A DNA stretch of 64,000 nt from Catenuloplanes atrovinosus (lineage in GTDB: Bacteria > Actinomycetota > Actinomycetes > Mycobacteriales > Micromonosporaceae), in assembly GCF_031458235.1 (NCBI RefSeq), contig NZ_JAVDYB010000001.1, forward strand, positions 7,837,001-7,901,000, in the 5' to 3' direction. The notes beneath the pieces were generated by a model. The model did no database searches. It worked only from the letters and a program-made list of their open reading frames with translations, and was not told where the DNA came from. A program made the position numbers and the translations under genes. Below, in pieces: positions 32,399 to 40,900 of this stretch. Positions within the stretch are counted from its first letter, which is position 1. Each line of letters begins with the position of its first letter.

Positions 32399-33445
32399 GT
32401 GGAGAGCGACGAACTGCGCACCATCGGCGAGATGGCGCGGGCCACCGGCCTGACCATCAGCGCGCTGCGTTTCTACGACGGCGCGGGTGTGCTGGTGCCC
32501 GCGTCCGTCGACCCGCGCAACGGCTACCGGCGGTACGCGGCCGGCCAGGTCCCGGCCGCGCGCCTGGTCGCCGGCCTGCGCCGGGTCGGCATGCCGCTGC
32601 CCGGGATCACCGCGATGCTCGCCCGGCTGGACGACCGGCCGGCGCTGCACGCGATGCTCGACGCGCACCAGCGCCGCCTGGAGGACGGCCTGGCCTCGGC
32701 GCGGCGCGAGCTGTCCCGGATCCACCGGCTGATCGACGGTGACGACCCGTCCGAGGGAGGCGTGATGACCGTGCTGACCGTCTCCGCCGAGGTGCTGCGC
32801 GACGCGCTGGCGGCCGTCCGCTACGCCGCCGGCACCGACCCCGGCCTGCCCGTGCTCGGCGGCGTGTTCGTCGAGATCCTGGACGGCGCGCTGCGGCTGG
32901 TCGCCACCGACCGGTACCGGATGGCGATCGCGGACGTGCCGGTGGTCGACCTGGGCGGGCCGGACGTGGGCGTGGTCGCGCCGTTGCCGCTGGTGGACGC
33001 GCTGGTCCCGCTGCTCGGCGCCGGCGGCCCGGTCACCGTCTCGGTGGCGGCGGAGACGATCGCGGTGTCGGCCGGTGATCACGAGCTGAGCGGCGTACCG
33101 GTGCCGGGCGAGTTCCCGGACTACCGCCGGGCGCTCACGGCGCGGGCCGGGGAGCCGCTGCGGATCACCGTGGACGCGGGCGCGCTCCGCCGGGACGTGG
33201 CGGCCGCGCCCACGGTGGCGCGCGAGGACGCGTCCGTGCTGGTGCTGACCGTGAGCGAGGCCGGCGCGCTCGAGGTCGGCTCGCCGGATCGGCCGCACCG
33301 GGTGGCGGTCAACCGCGAGTTCCTGCTCGCGGCGCTGGACGCGGGCGGGCCCGGACAGCTCACGCTGGAACTGGACGGGCCGATCATGCCGCTGGCCCTG
33401 CGCGGGCGCGGCTCCTTCGCGATCCTGATGCCGGTGCGGCTGTGA
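32399..33445 (+). CDS. MerR regulator fused to beta-clamp (DnaN-like) domains
   Basis: A 348-residue fusion. Residues 1-115 form a MerR regulator: winged helix LRTIGEMARATGLTISALRF and RNGYRRYAAGQVPAARLVAG, then a long dimerisation helix. From M123 the protein is like domains 2 and 3 of the DNA polymerase III beta clamp: LRDALAAVRYAAGTDPGLPV, LRLVATDRYRMA, GEFPDYRRAL, REFLLAALDAGGPGQLTLEL, and the C-terminal MPVRL (MPMRL in E. coli). Clamp domain 1 is missing. An in-frame ATG at 32765 with GGGAGG upstream lies exactly at the junction, so a free clamp piece of 226 residues could be made as well. Similar fusions occur in actinobacterial genomes as far as I know, but their function is not described. 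Confidence 0.85.
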   Translation: MESDELRTIGEMARATGLTISALRFYDGAGVLVPASVDPRNGYRRYAAGQVPAARLVAGLRRVGMPLPGITAMLARLDDRPALHAMLDAHQRRLEDGLASARRELSRIHRLIDGDDPSEGGVMTVLTVSAEVLRDALAAVRYAAGTDPGLPVLGGVFVEILDGALRLVATDRYRMAIADVPVVDLGGPDVGVVAPLPLVDALVPLLGAGGPVTVSVAAETIAVSAGDHELSGVPVPGEFPDYRRALTARAGEPLRITVDAGALRRDVAAAPTVAREDASVLVLTVSEAGALEVGSPDRPHRVAVNREFLLAALDAGGPGQLTLELDGPIMPLALRGRGSFAILMPVRL

Positions 33446-33547
33446 TCCGTACCCTTTCCCGGGTTGCACGCCGGGAGTTCTAAGGGTCGTGGACGGGACG
33501 CCGATGTGTGGCGTGCCCCGTCCCCCCAGACGATTGTGACCAGGCGT

Positions 33548-34165
33548 ATGACGACCGAGCAGCCGCCCGGCGCTCCCCCGGCGAACCCCTACGAAGAGCT
33601 GACCAACGCCTACTACGCCCCCGGGCGGGGCGGATACGGCGCCGCACCTCAGGCGATGTGGGCGCCGCCGCCCACCCGCTCGTGGAAGGGCCCGGTCGCG
33701 GTCGGCGCCGTGGCCCTGGTGATGGTGGGCTTCGGCGCCGTGTTCGGCGCGAACGAGTTCGCCCGGACCAGGGTGTGCGAGGCGGTCGCCGCCTCCACCC
33801 CGGCACAGACCACCACGGCCACCACCGCCGGCACGCCCGCAGTGCAGACGACGCGGACCGTCGCGACCGAGGCCGAGCGGGAGCAGAGCGCGCAGCAGTT
33901 GCGCGACGAGATCGACGCCACCCGCCGGTTCACGGCCCTGCTCGTGGTGGACACCGACCTGAAGGTCGCGGTCAACGGGCTGACCACGGACGTGGAGACC
34001 ATGCTCCGGCTGAACGAGGAGGTCAAGACCATAACGGCCGCTCAGCGTACGGAGTACGCGCAGAAGGTGGTCACGGTCGCGCAGGACCTGGACGGTCACT
34101 GGCGGGCGGCACAGCGCGCGTGCGGCCAGGCCGAGACCGGGCTGTTCCCGGCGCAGCCGTCATAG
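33548..34165 (+). CDS. single-pass membrane protein, unknown
   Basis: A 205-residue protein with a Pro/Tyr/Gly-rich cytosolic start (residues 1-40), one membrane helix (PVAVGAVALVMVGFGAVFGA) and an extracytoplasmic helical domain with Thr-rich linker (TTTATTAGTPAVQTTRTVAT) and two Cys (VCEAV, RACGQ). It has no family I can name. The start could also be GTG 33536. Single gene between the MerR-clamp gene and a convergent SepF-like gene. Confidence 0.65.
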   Translation: MTTEQPPGAPPANPYEELTNAYYAPGRGGYGAAPQAMWAPPPTRSWKGPVAVGAVALVMVGFGAVFGANEFARTRVCEAVAASTPAQTTTATTAGTPAVQTTRTVATEAEREQSAQQLRDEIDATRRFTALLVVDTDLKVAVNGLTTDVETMLRLNEEVKTITAAQRTEYAQKVVTVAQDLDGHWRAAQRACGQAETGLFPAQPS

Positions 34166-34190
34166 CCCGCGCCGTCACCGCCCCCGCGTC

Positions 34191-34228
34191 CACAGCCCTC
34201 GCTTTCACAGCCCTCGCTTTCACAGCCC
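34191..34228. repeat. short tandem repeat between convergent genes
   Basis: The 15-bp unit CACAGCCCTCGCTTT occurs twice (34191-34205, 34206-34220), with a partial third copy. It lies in the 54-bp gap between the membrane protein and the SepF-like gene. No function is evident. Confidence 0.7.
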
Positions 34229-34498
34229 GCCGTGAGACATCGGCTGTGGCGTGAGGACCGGGTAGTCCGGCAGGTCCGCCTCGGTCATCCCGGGTGGGCG
34301 CAACAGGAAGATCTTGGTGGCGAGGCGCTCCATCTCGCCACCCCGCCCGACGATCAGGCCCGCCGCGAAGTCGACCAGCGGCGTGGCCTCTTCGTCGGTG
34401 AGGCTGGTCAGGTCCATCACGACCGCGTACCCCTCGCGGAAGTAGTGCCCGACGTAGAACACCTCGTTGTAGCTCTGTGGACGCAGGGTCTTGACCAT
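34220..34498 (-). CDS. SepF-like cell-division protein
   Basis: The 92-residue protein matches the core of SepF: YNEVFYVGHYFREGYAVVMD, LTSLTDEEATPLVDFAAGLI, then GRGGEMERLATKIFLLRPPG. SepF anchors FtsZ to the membrane in actinobacteria. It lacks the N-terminal amphipathic membrane helix and linker of true SepF, and it is not beside ftsZ, so it is a short paralogue; streptomycetes and relatives carry such SepF-like copies. Promoter: -35 TTGACG, 16-bp spacer, -10 GAGACT, 6 bases before the ATG, so it looks leaderless. Confidence 0.8.
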   Translation of the reverse strand: MVKTLRPQSYNEVFYVGHYFREGYAVVMDLTSLTDEEATPLVDFAAGLIVGRGGEMERLATKIFLLRPPGMTEADLPDYPVLTPQPMSHGGL

Positions 34499-34568
34499 TT
34501 GTCCAGTCTCGCGGAGAGACCGCCCTCGTCAAGCCGTGTTCCGCCGTTTTCCTCCCGGCCCGGTGAGA

Positions 34569-35135
34569 TCACTCGGCGGCGGTCAGCGCCCTCAGGTGGA
34601 TCATCGTGTCGCGGATGACCTCGCGGAGGTCGCCGTCCTCGGCCGCGCCGGCCCAGCGCTCGAAGGCCACGCGGTAGACGGCGATGCCGGTGGCGGCGGC
34701 CAGGCTCGCGTCCAGGTCGCCGAAGCCGCGCCGCCGTAGCGCCTCCTCCAGCCGGGCGGACAGCGAGTTGAGCTTGATCAGCTCGCGTTCCCGCAGCTCG
34801 GCGCTGGACTCGATGATCGCCTGCCGCTTCCGGGCGAAGCCGTGGTCGCCGCCGAGCAGCCGTGCCGTGGCGTCCAGCGCGACCTCGACCGTCTCCAGCG
34901 CGGACGCCGTGGCCGGCGCCTTCTCCAGCGCGGCCAGCGACCACTCCTCCAGGTCGGCCGCGCCCTGGAAGATCACCTCGCGCTTGTCGGCGAAGTGCCG
35001 AAAGAAGGTGCGCGCGGTGACGCCGGCGCGCTCGGCGATGTCGGCCACCATCGTCTGCTCGAAGCCGCGCTCCAGGAACAGCTCGATCGCCGCCTCGCGC
35101 AGCCGGCTGTCGGCTCCCGGCTCCCACCGTCCCAT
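34569..35135 (-). CDS. TetR-family regulator
   Basis: The 188-residue protein has a TetR N-terminal domain (LREAAIELFLERGFEQTMVA, then DIAERAGVTARTFFRHFADK) and a variable helical C-terminal domain. A -10 box TAGACT (35147-35142) lies 6 bases before the ATG. It diverges from an NADPH:quinone-oxidoreductase-like gene, which it probably represses together with itself. Confidence 0.9.
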   Translation of the reverse strand: MGRWEPGADSRLREAAIELFLERGFEQTMVADIAERAGVTARTFFRHFADKREVIFQGAADLEEWSLAALEKAPATASALETVEVALDATARLLGGDHGFARKRQAIIESSAELRERELIKLNSLSARLEEALRRRGFGDLDASLAAATGIAVYRVAFERWAGAAEDGDLREVIRDTMIHLRALTAAE

Positions 35136-35147
35136 GCCGCGAGTCTA

Positions 35148-35217
35148 GGTGACGTACCGGCCATGTTATTCGGTGACATGACCGTGCTAGCGTGCGTGAT
35201 GTCACCTCATGACGTCA
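35148..35217. promoter_or_regulatory. putative TetR operator region with GGTGAC half-sites
   Basis: GGTGACAT (35172-35179) and ATGTCACC (35199-35206) form an inverted repeat around a plus-strand -10 box TAGCGT (35188-35193). Further related half-sites are GGTGACGT near 35149 and TGACGTCA at 35210-35217. They cover both divergent promoters. Confidence 0.45.
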
Positions 35218-35234
35218 CGTTCGTGGAGGTCCGG

Positions 35235-36164
35235 TTGAAGCGCGTTCAGTACCACCAGTACGGCGGGCCGGAGGTCCTGCGGCTCGAGGACTTCACCCCG
35301 GCGCGGCCGGGCCCCGGCGAGGTCCTGGTCCGGGTGCGGGCCGCGGCGGCCAACCCGATGGACTGGAAGATCCGTAGCGGTGCCCTGCGGTCGATGACCG
35401 GCCGGGAGTTCCCGCGCGGCATCGGGCACGACTTCGCCGGCGTCGTCGAGGCCGTCGGTGCGGGCGTCACCCGGCTCCGGGTCGGCGACGAGGTACTCGG
35501 TGGCGCGCCGTTGCGGGCGGCCGGGGCGTTCGCCGAACTGGTCCTGGCCGAGGAAAAGGCGGTGGCGGGGAAGCCGGCCGGCCTGTCGTTCGAGGACGCC
35601 GCCGCGCTCCCGACGCCGGCCGTGACCGCGTTCCAGGCGCTGATCGGCAAAGGGCGGATTCGGGCGGGACACGCGGTCTTCGTGCATGGCTGCCTGGGCG
35701 GGGTCGGGCGGTCCGCCTGCCAGATCGCGCTCGCGCGGGGTGCCGTGGTGGGTGGCAGCTGCCGCACCGGTACGGCGCCGGAGGCGCGGGCACTGGGGGT
35801 CGGCCCGATCGTGGACTTCGACTTCGACCCGGCGCCCCTCAAGGGACGGTTCGATCTCATCCTGGACACGGCCGGCACGCTGCCGGGCGGAGCGGCCCGG
35901 ACGATGCTGAAGCCGGGCGGGCGCGTGATCGATATCGTCCCGACGCCGGCGAAGTTCCTGCGCAGCTACCTGCCGGGCGGTTTCCAGGTCATGATCGCGC
36001 AGGCGGTTCCGGAGGACCTGGAGGCGGTCGCGCGAGCCGCGGAAACCGGGGCACTCCGGTTGCCGATCGCGCGCACGGTGCCGCTCGCGGACGCCGTCCC
36101 CGCTCTGACCGACCTCGAGCGGGGCCGCATCCCGGCACGCGGCAAGCTCGTCATCACGGTGTAG
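35235..36164 (+). CDS. zinc-independent quinone-oxidoreductase-like MDR protein
   Basis: The 309-residue protein is a medium-chain dehydrogenase/reductase of the NADPH:quinone reductase class: VQYHQYGGPEVLRLEDF, IGHDFAGVVEAVGAGVTRLR, then nucleotide site VFVHGCLGGVGRSACQIALA. No zinc ligands are seen. I chose TTG 35235 because GGAGG lies 5 bases upstream and family members begin here; an in-frame ATG at 35199, 5 bases after TAGCGT, would add 12 residues. Regulation by the divergent TetR gene is likely. Confidence 0.85.
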   Translation: MKRVQYHQYGGPEVLRLEDFTPARPGPGEVLVRVRAAAANPMDWKIRSGALRSMTGREFPRGIGHDFAGVVEAVGAGVTRLRVGDEVLGGAPLRAAGAFAELVLAEEKAVAGKPAGLSFEDAAALPTPAVTAFQALIGKGRIRAGHAVFVHGCLGGVGRSACQIALARGAVVGGSCRTGTAPEARALGVGPIVDFDFDPAPLKGRFDLILDTAGTLPGGAARTMLKPGGRVIDIVPTPAKFLRSYLPGGFQVMIAQAVPEDLEAVARAAETGALRLPIARTVPLADAVPALTDLERGRIPARGKLVITV

Positions 36165-36260
36165 CCGCTCTCCGGCGGCGTCGAGTGCCGCGCGGAGAAG
36201 CGCGTGCCCGCCATGGTCGGTGTGGCTCTGCGCCGCGGAGGGGTGACGATCTGCCGAAGC

Positions 36261-36406
36261 CGCGAGGCGCGGGTGACCCGGTGCGGGGCTCGCGGGGTTT
36301 CGGTGAGCGGCGGCGGGACCGGCTCCGACGGGGCGCCGGAGCGGCGGCGGAGGCGCCGCGAGGTTGGCCCGCGGGAGCATGCGGGTCGGGCCACGCCGGA
36401 AGCGGG
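36261..36406 (-). repeat. gene-end repeat, copy B (tail type I)
   Basis: Reads on the minus strand from head CCCGCTTCCGGCGTGG (36406-36391), through loop ATGCTCCC, into the same tail as copy A (hairpin GCGGCG-CCTC-CGCCGC, then GGAGCCGGTCCCGCCGCCG). It begins about 10 bases after the kinase stop codon, in the kinase sense. The rest of 36165-36416 shows no gene. Confidence 0.72.
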
Positions 36407-36416
36407 AAAAGCGGTT

Positions 36417-37457
36417 TTAAGAGCCCATGAGGCGGCGGAACCAGCTGCGGAAGCCCGGGTTCGGGACCGTGGGGTGCGGGTCGGCATGGGGTGGGCGGGG
36501 TGGGGTGTACGTGTCGCCGTGGTAGACGCGGCCGGGCTGGCGTGGGGGGCGGTTGGCCGGTGCGTGGTGGGTGTCGGGGTGGGGGTTGGGGAAGGGGTTG
36601 GGGGCGGCGCCGGGGAGGCGGACGTGGTAGAGCATGTCGCGCAGTTGTTCGGCGGTGGGGCGGGAGCCGGGCTCGTTGGCCATGCCGCGGCGGAGGACGG
36701 CGGTGAGTTCGGTGGGCACGTTCGGCAGGTCCGGGATGGGCTGGTTGAACATGTCCATGATGGTGAGCAGGCTGGGGTTGCGGTCGTCCTTCCACCGCGG
36801 GGGCTTGCCGCGCAGCATGGCGTAGAGCGTGGCGCAGAGCGCGTAGACGTCGACGGCGGCGGAGGGGCGGGACGCGCGGAACATCTCCGGTGGCGCGTAT
36901 GCGGGCGTGAGCACCTCGAGCGTCACGTTCGGGTCGCGCATCTCGGCCAGCACGGCGAGGCCGAAGTCGGCGAGGACGGCCTCGTTGAACTTGGAGTAGA
37001 GGATGTTGGCCGGCTTGACGTCGCGGTGCAGGACCTGCTCGGAGTGGGCGTCGGCCAGCGCGTCGGCGATCTTGATGCCGACGGAGCGGACCTGGGCGGC
37101 GGGGAGCGGGCCGCGGTTGGCGTACGAGCCGTCGCAGAGCTCCATGATCAGATATGGATGCCCGTCCGCGGTCACGCCGACGTCGAAGAGGTCGACGACG
37201 TGCGGGTGGGACGACATGCGGCTGGCGGCGCGCGCCTCGCGGAGGAAGCGCGCACGGTCCCGGTCGTCGCCGAGCGCGCGGTTCTCCACCTTGATGGCGA
37301 CCTCGCGGTCGACGGAGATCTGCGTGGCCCGGTAGATCGTGGCGTAACCGCCCCGGGCAAACCTGCGCAGATCGGTCATTCCGGGCACGACGGGTACGCG
37401 CTCATTGCCGCCTGACCCGTTCGAGGGCGGCGGTGGCCGATCCGAGTCGCCGGTCAC
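36417..37457 (-). CDS. soluble Ser/Thr protein kinase
   Basis: The 346-residue protein has a Hanks-type kinase domain at residues 25-290: Gly loop FARGGYATIYRA, Lys in REVAIKVENR, catalytic loop VLHRDVKPANILY, ADFGLA, and APPEMF as the activation-segment end. The C-terminal 60 residues are Pro/His-rich and no membrane helix is present, unlike PknB. GTG start overlaps the stop of the upstream membrane protein gene (GTGA), so they are coupled; the membrane protein could be a partner. Confidence 0.88.
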   Translation of the reverse strand: MTGDSDRPPPPSNGSGGNERVPVVPGMTDLRRFARGGYATIYRATQISVDREVAIKVENRALGDDRDRARFLREARAASRMSSHPHVVDLFDVGVTADGHPYLIMELCDGSYANRGPLPAAQVRSVGIKIADALADAHSEQVLHRDVKPANILYSKFNEAVLADFGLAVLAEMRDPNVTLEVLTPAYAPPEMFRASRPSAAVDVYALCATLYAMLRGKPPRWKDDRNPSLLTIMDMFNQPIPDLPNVPTELTAVLRRGMANEPGSRPTAEQLRDMLYHVRLPGAAPNPFPNPHPDTHHAPANRPPRQPGRVYHGDTYTPPRPPHADPHPTVPNPGFRSWFRRLMGS

Positions 37458-37876
37458 GGATTAGAAAATACGCGATGCCGCCGGTCGAGCCACAGGCCGA
37501 TGCCGGTCGCCAGCGCGCCGATGCCCTCCCAGGCGGCGACGCCGAAGAACCGCTCGGGCGCCTCGCCGCTGACCACCAGCAGCGTGAAGACCGTGAAGGT
37601 CAGCAGCCGGAACACCACGGTGAAGAGGTAGAACGCGCGCCACTCGGTATAGACGGATACCAGATAGTAGATGCCCATGTTGAAGCTGGCCATCGACGAC
37701 GCCATGATGAACACGCGCGTGTAGTCGCCGGCCGCCCGCTCAGCATCCGGGACGACCTCGAAGCCGAGGCCGGTCAGCATCGCGTCCGGCCGGAGCAGGC
37801 CGGTCGCGCCCATGATGATCGCCAGAATGCCGAAGACGGCCATCGTCCACCCGGCTATGGACCTGGGCAGCCTCAT
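37454..37876 (-). CDS. four-helix membrane protein
   Basis: A 140-residue protein with four membrane segments (WTMAVFGILAIIMGATGLL, VFIMASSMASFNMGIYYLV, AFYLFTVVFRLLTFTVFTLL, GVAAWEGIGALATGIGLWL), similar in layout to DUF4345-type proteins. GGAGG lies 5 bases before ATG 37876. It overlaps the kinase gene by 4 bp. Confidence 0.7.
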   Translation of the reverse strand: MRLPRSIAGWTMAVFGILAIIMGATGLLRPDAMLTGLGFEVVPDAERAAGDYTRVFIMASSMASFNMGIYYLVSVYTEWRAFYLFTVVFRLLTFTVFTLLVVSGEAPERFFGVAAWEGIGALATGIGLWLDRRHRVFSNP

Positions 37877-37905
37877 CTGATCCTCCACAAAGGTCTATGG
37901 CCGGA

Positions 37906-40900
37906 TCATGCTATCGGTTGTTCCAGCGGAAAATCATCGGCCGGTTTCAGCCGGTCGAACATCGCGTCCGCCTCGGCGCGCTCGCTGACCTGCTCGCTGG
38001 CGTACGCGAGCCGGACCGCCTCGGCCGCGGCCTGGCACGCCTCCTCCGGCGCGTCGTTGGCCACCAGCGCAGCGGCCAGCACCCGGTACGACCGGACGCC
38101 GCTGCGCACGTCCTCGGCCGGCATCGCCACCGCGCGCCGCGCCCAGTCCAGCGCCTGCATCGACTGCCGCTCGGCCAGCAGCGCCTGCGCGTAGGTGGCG
38201 ACCGCGTCCCGCCGGGAGAACAGCAGTGACGGCGCCCGCCCGGCCGCGATCGGCGCCAGCAGGCCCACCGCGGTGAGCGCGTCGCCGGCGGTGAGCCGCA
38301 CCGAGGCCAGCAGCACGCGCGGACCGACCTGCGCCGGCGCGAGCGGGTTGTGCGGCTCCACCGCGGTCAGCACGGACTGCGCGTCCCGTTCCGCGCCGGG
38401 GACGTCGCCGAGCCGCAGCCGGACGAAGCCGCGCATGGTGCCGGCGATGCCGAGCAGCAGCGGGTGCGACGTGCGCCGGCTGTAGCCGAGCGCGTCGGTG
38501 AGCAGGTCGTGCGCGTGTTCCCACTGGCCGAGGCCGCGCGCGACCGCGCCGCGCACGGAGAGCGCGAACCCGCGGCCCCAGTCGTCGGAGATCTCGCTGA
38601 AGTCCCGGTACGCCACGCGCGCCTGGTGGTCCGCGTCGACCAGGTCGCCGAGCTCCGCGGCCGCGAACGCGTCCACCGCCCGCAGCGTGCCGACCGCCCA
38701 CGCCTCGCCCAGCCGCTCGCCGAACGGCAGGAACGAGCCGGCCAGCCGTCGCGCCTCGCCGAGCTGGCCGGCGAGCAGCCGGGAGAACGCGGTGGTGCCG
38801 CGCACCCACGCGTGCCCGACCGGGTCGCCGAGCTCCGCGAACAGCTTCGTGGCCCGGTCCAGCACCGCCTCGCTGCCGGCGAAGTCGCCGCGCGCGGTGG
38901 TCACCCAGGCCAGGTCCTGCAGCGACCACGCCTGCCCGTGCCGGTCGCCGGCGGCCTTGGTCACCTGGAACGCGGCCGCGAACCGGCTGCTGGCCTGGCT
39001 GAGCCGGCCGGTGAAGAAGTCGTTCATGCCGAGCCGGCGCATCGCCTCCGCGCGCTCCGCGGTCAGGCCCGCGTCCGTGGCCACGGCCAGCGCCTCCTGC
39101 CACGCCTCGGCCGCGCGGTGGCCGTCGCCGAGCAGCCGGTGGGCCTGGCCGGCGATCAGCAGCGCGCCGGACCGGCAGGCGGTGTCGTCGCCCGCGTTCG
39201 CGCTGAGCTTCTCCGCCAGGTCCAGCGCCTCGGTGATCCGGCCGTTCTGCATCAGCGCGTTCGCGTGGACGAGCTGGTCGATGTCGGAGAGCGCGTCGTC
39301 GGCGAGCGCGGTGGCCCGCTCCGCGTAGTCGACCGCCAGCCCGGGCTCGCCCATCGCGTGCGCGCGGCGGGTGGCCCGGCTGAGCGCGGCCACGCCGAGC
39401 GGCACCACCTCGCGGACGTCCGAGTCGGTGCGCAGGCCGACCGCGTCCGCCAGCCGCAGCGCGGACTCCACGTGGTGCGCGATGAACAGGTCTCGGGCGT
39501 CCTCGGTCATGCCGCTGGGGCCGGCGAGCCCGCTGGACAGCAGCGGCTCGACCTCGTCCTCCTCGGCCGCGGCCCACCGGGCCAGGAACGCGTGCCGCTC
39601 GGCCAGGTCCGCCTTGCCGATCCCGGCGTACGCGGCCTCACGCATCAGCGGCGTGCTGAACGCGAACCCCCCGCGGGTACGGGTGAGCATGCGCCGCTGC
39701 AGCAACTCCTCCACGGCCCGCTCGAAGTCGCCGGGGTGCCGCCCGCAGAGCGCCTGGAGCGTGGCCGTGGCGACCGCGTCACCGATCACGGCGGCGTCGC
39801 GCAGCACCGCGCGCGCGTCCGCGGGCAGCGCGTCGATGCGCGCGGCCAGCACGGCCGCGAGGTCCCGGGAGAGGAGCTGCCGGTCGAGCGAGCCGGCCGA
39901 GAGGCGCCACCGGCCGGCCGCGTTCGCGCCGACCGCGGCCTTCAGCGCGCCGCGCTCCATCAGCAACGTGACCAGCTCGGCCAGGTAGAACGGGTTGCCC
40001 TGCGCGGTGGCGAGCAGCCGGTCGGTGTCCTCCGGCGGCAGCTTCCCGCCGTTCAGGTACGACGTGAGCAGCCGGGACGCGTCCGCACCGCGCAGCGGCG
40101 GCAGCGAGTGCACCTCGGCCTCGGACATCCGGGTCATGATCCCGGCGGTCCGGACCAGCTCGGGCCGGCCGAGCAGCAGCACCAGCGCGGGGCCGGTGAG
40201 CCGGCCGAGCGTCACGCCGAGCGCCTCTATCGTCTCCGGCGTCGCGTCGTGCAGGTCGTCCACCACCACGAACAGCGGCGCCTCCGCGGCGAGCCCGCTG
40301 AGCAGCACGGAGACCGCGGCCGGCAGCACCTCCGCGTCCGGTGGCGCCGGGATGTCCTGCGACGACCAGTCCGGCGCGCCGGTCGGGGTCTGCGGGTCGC
40401 CGTAGCCGAGCAGCGTCATCAGCGCGTCCACCGCGATCGGCTTGTCCGGCGACGTCCTCGCCAGGCGCTGGGCGACGCGGCGAAGCCGCTCCTCGACCGC
40501 GGCCCGGGTGGCGGCCGTGAACGGCTCGTGCGGCAGGCCGATCGCGGACCTGACCAGGTCGGCGAGGGGCGCCAGCCGGCGTCGCTCGCCGAACGCGGCG
40601 CACTTGACCGCCAGCACGGTGGCGCCGCCGGTGCCCTCGAAGCCGGCGGCCAGCCGCTCCGCCTCCGCGCCGAACCGGGTCTTCCCGATCCCGGCCTCGG
40701 CCGTCATGATCAGCACGCCGGGCTCGCTGCGGTCGATCACCTCGGCGAGCCGGCTGGCGACGCGGCCCAGCTCCGCCTCGCGGCCCACGAACGGCGCCTC
40801 GTCGCCCAGGCCGGACCGGGTGCCGGGCGCGTCGCGCAGGCCGAGCAGCTCGAACGCGGGGACCGGCTGCCGCTTGCCCTTCAGCTTGAGCGGGCGCAGC

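Noticed and set aside
37457-37475. TATTTT 7 bases before the kinase GTG as a leaderless promoter
   Set aside because: It lies within the last codons of the upstream membrane protein gene, and the 4-bp overlap already explains kinase translation.
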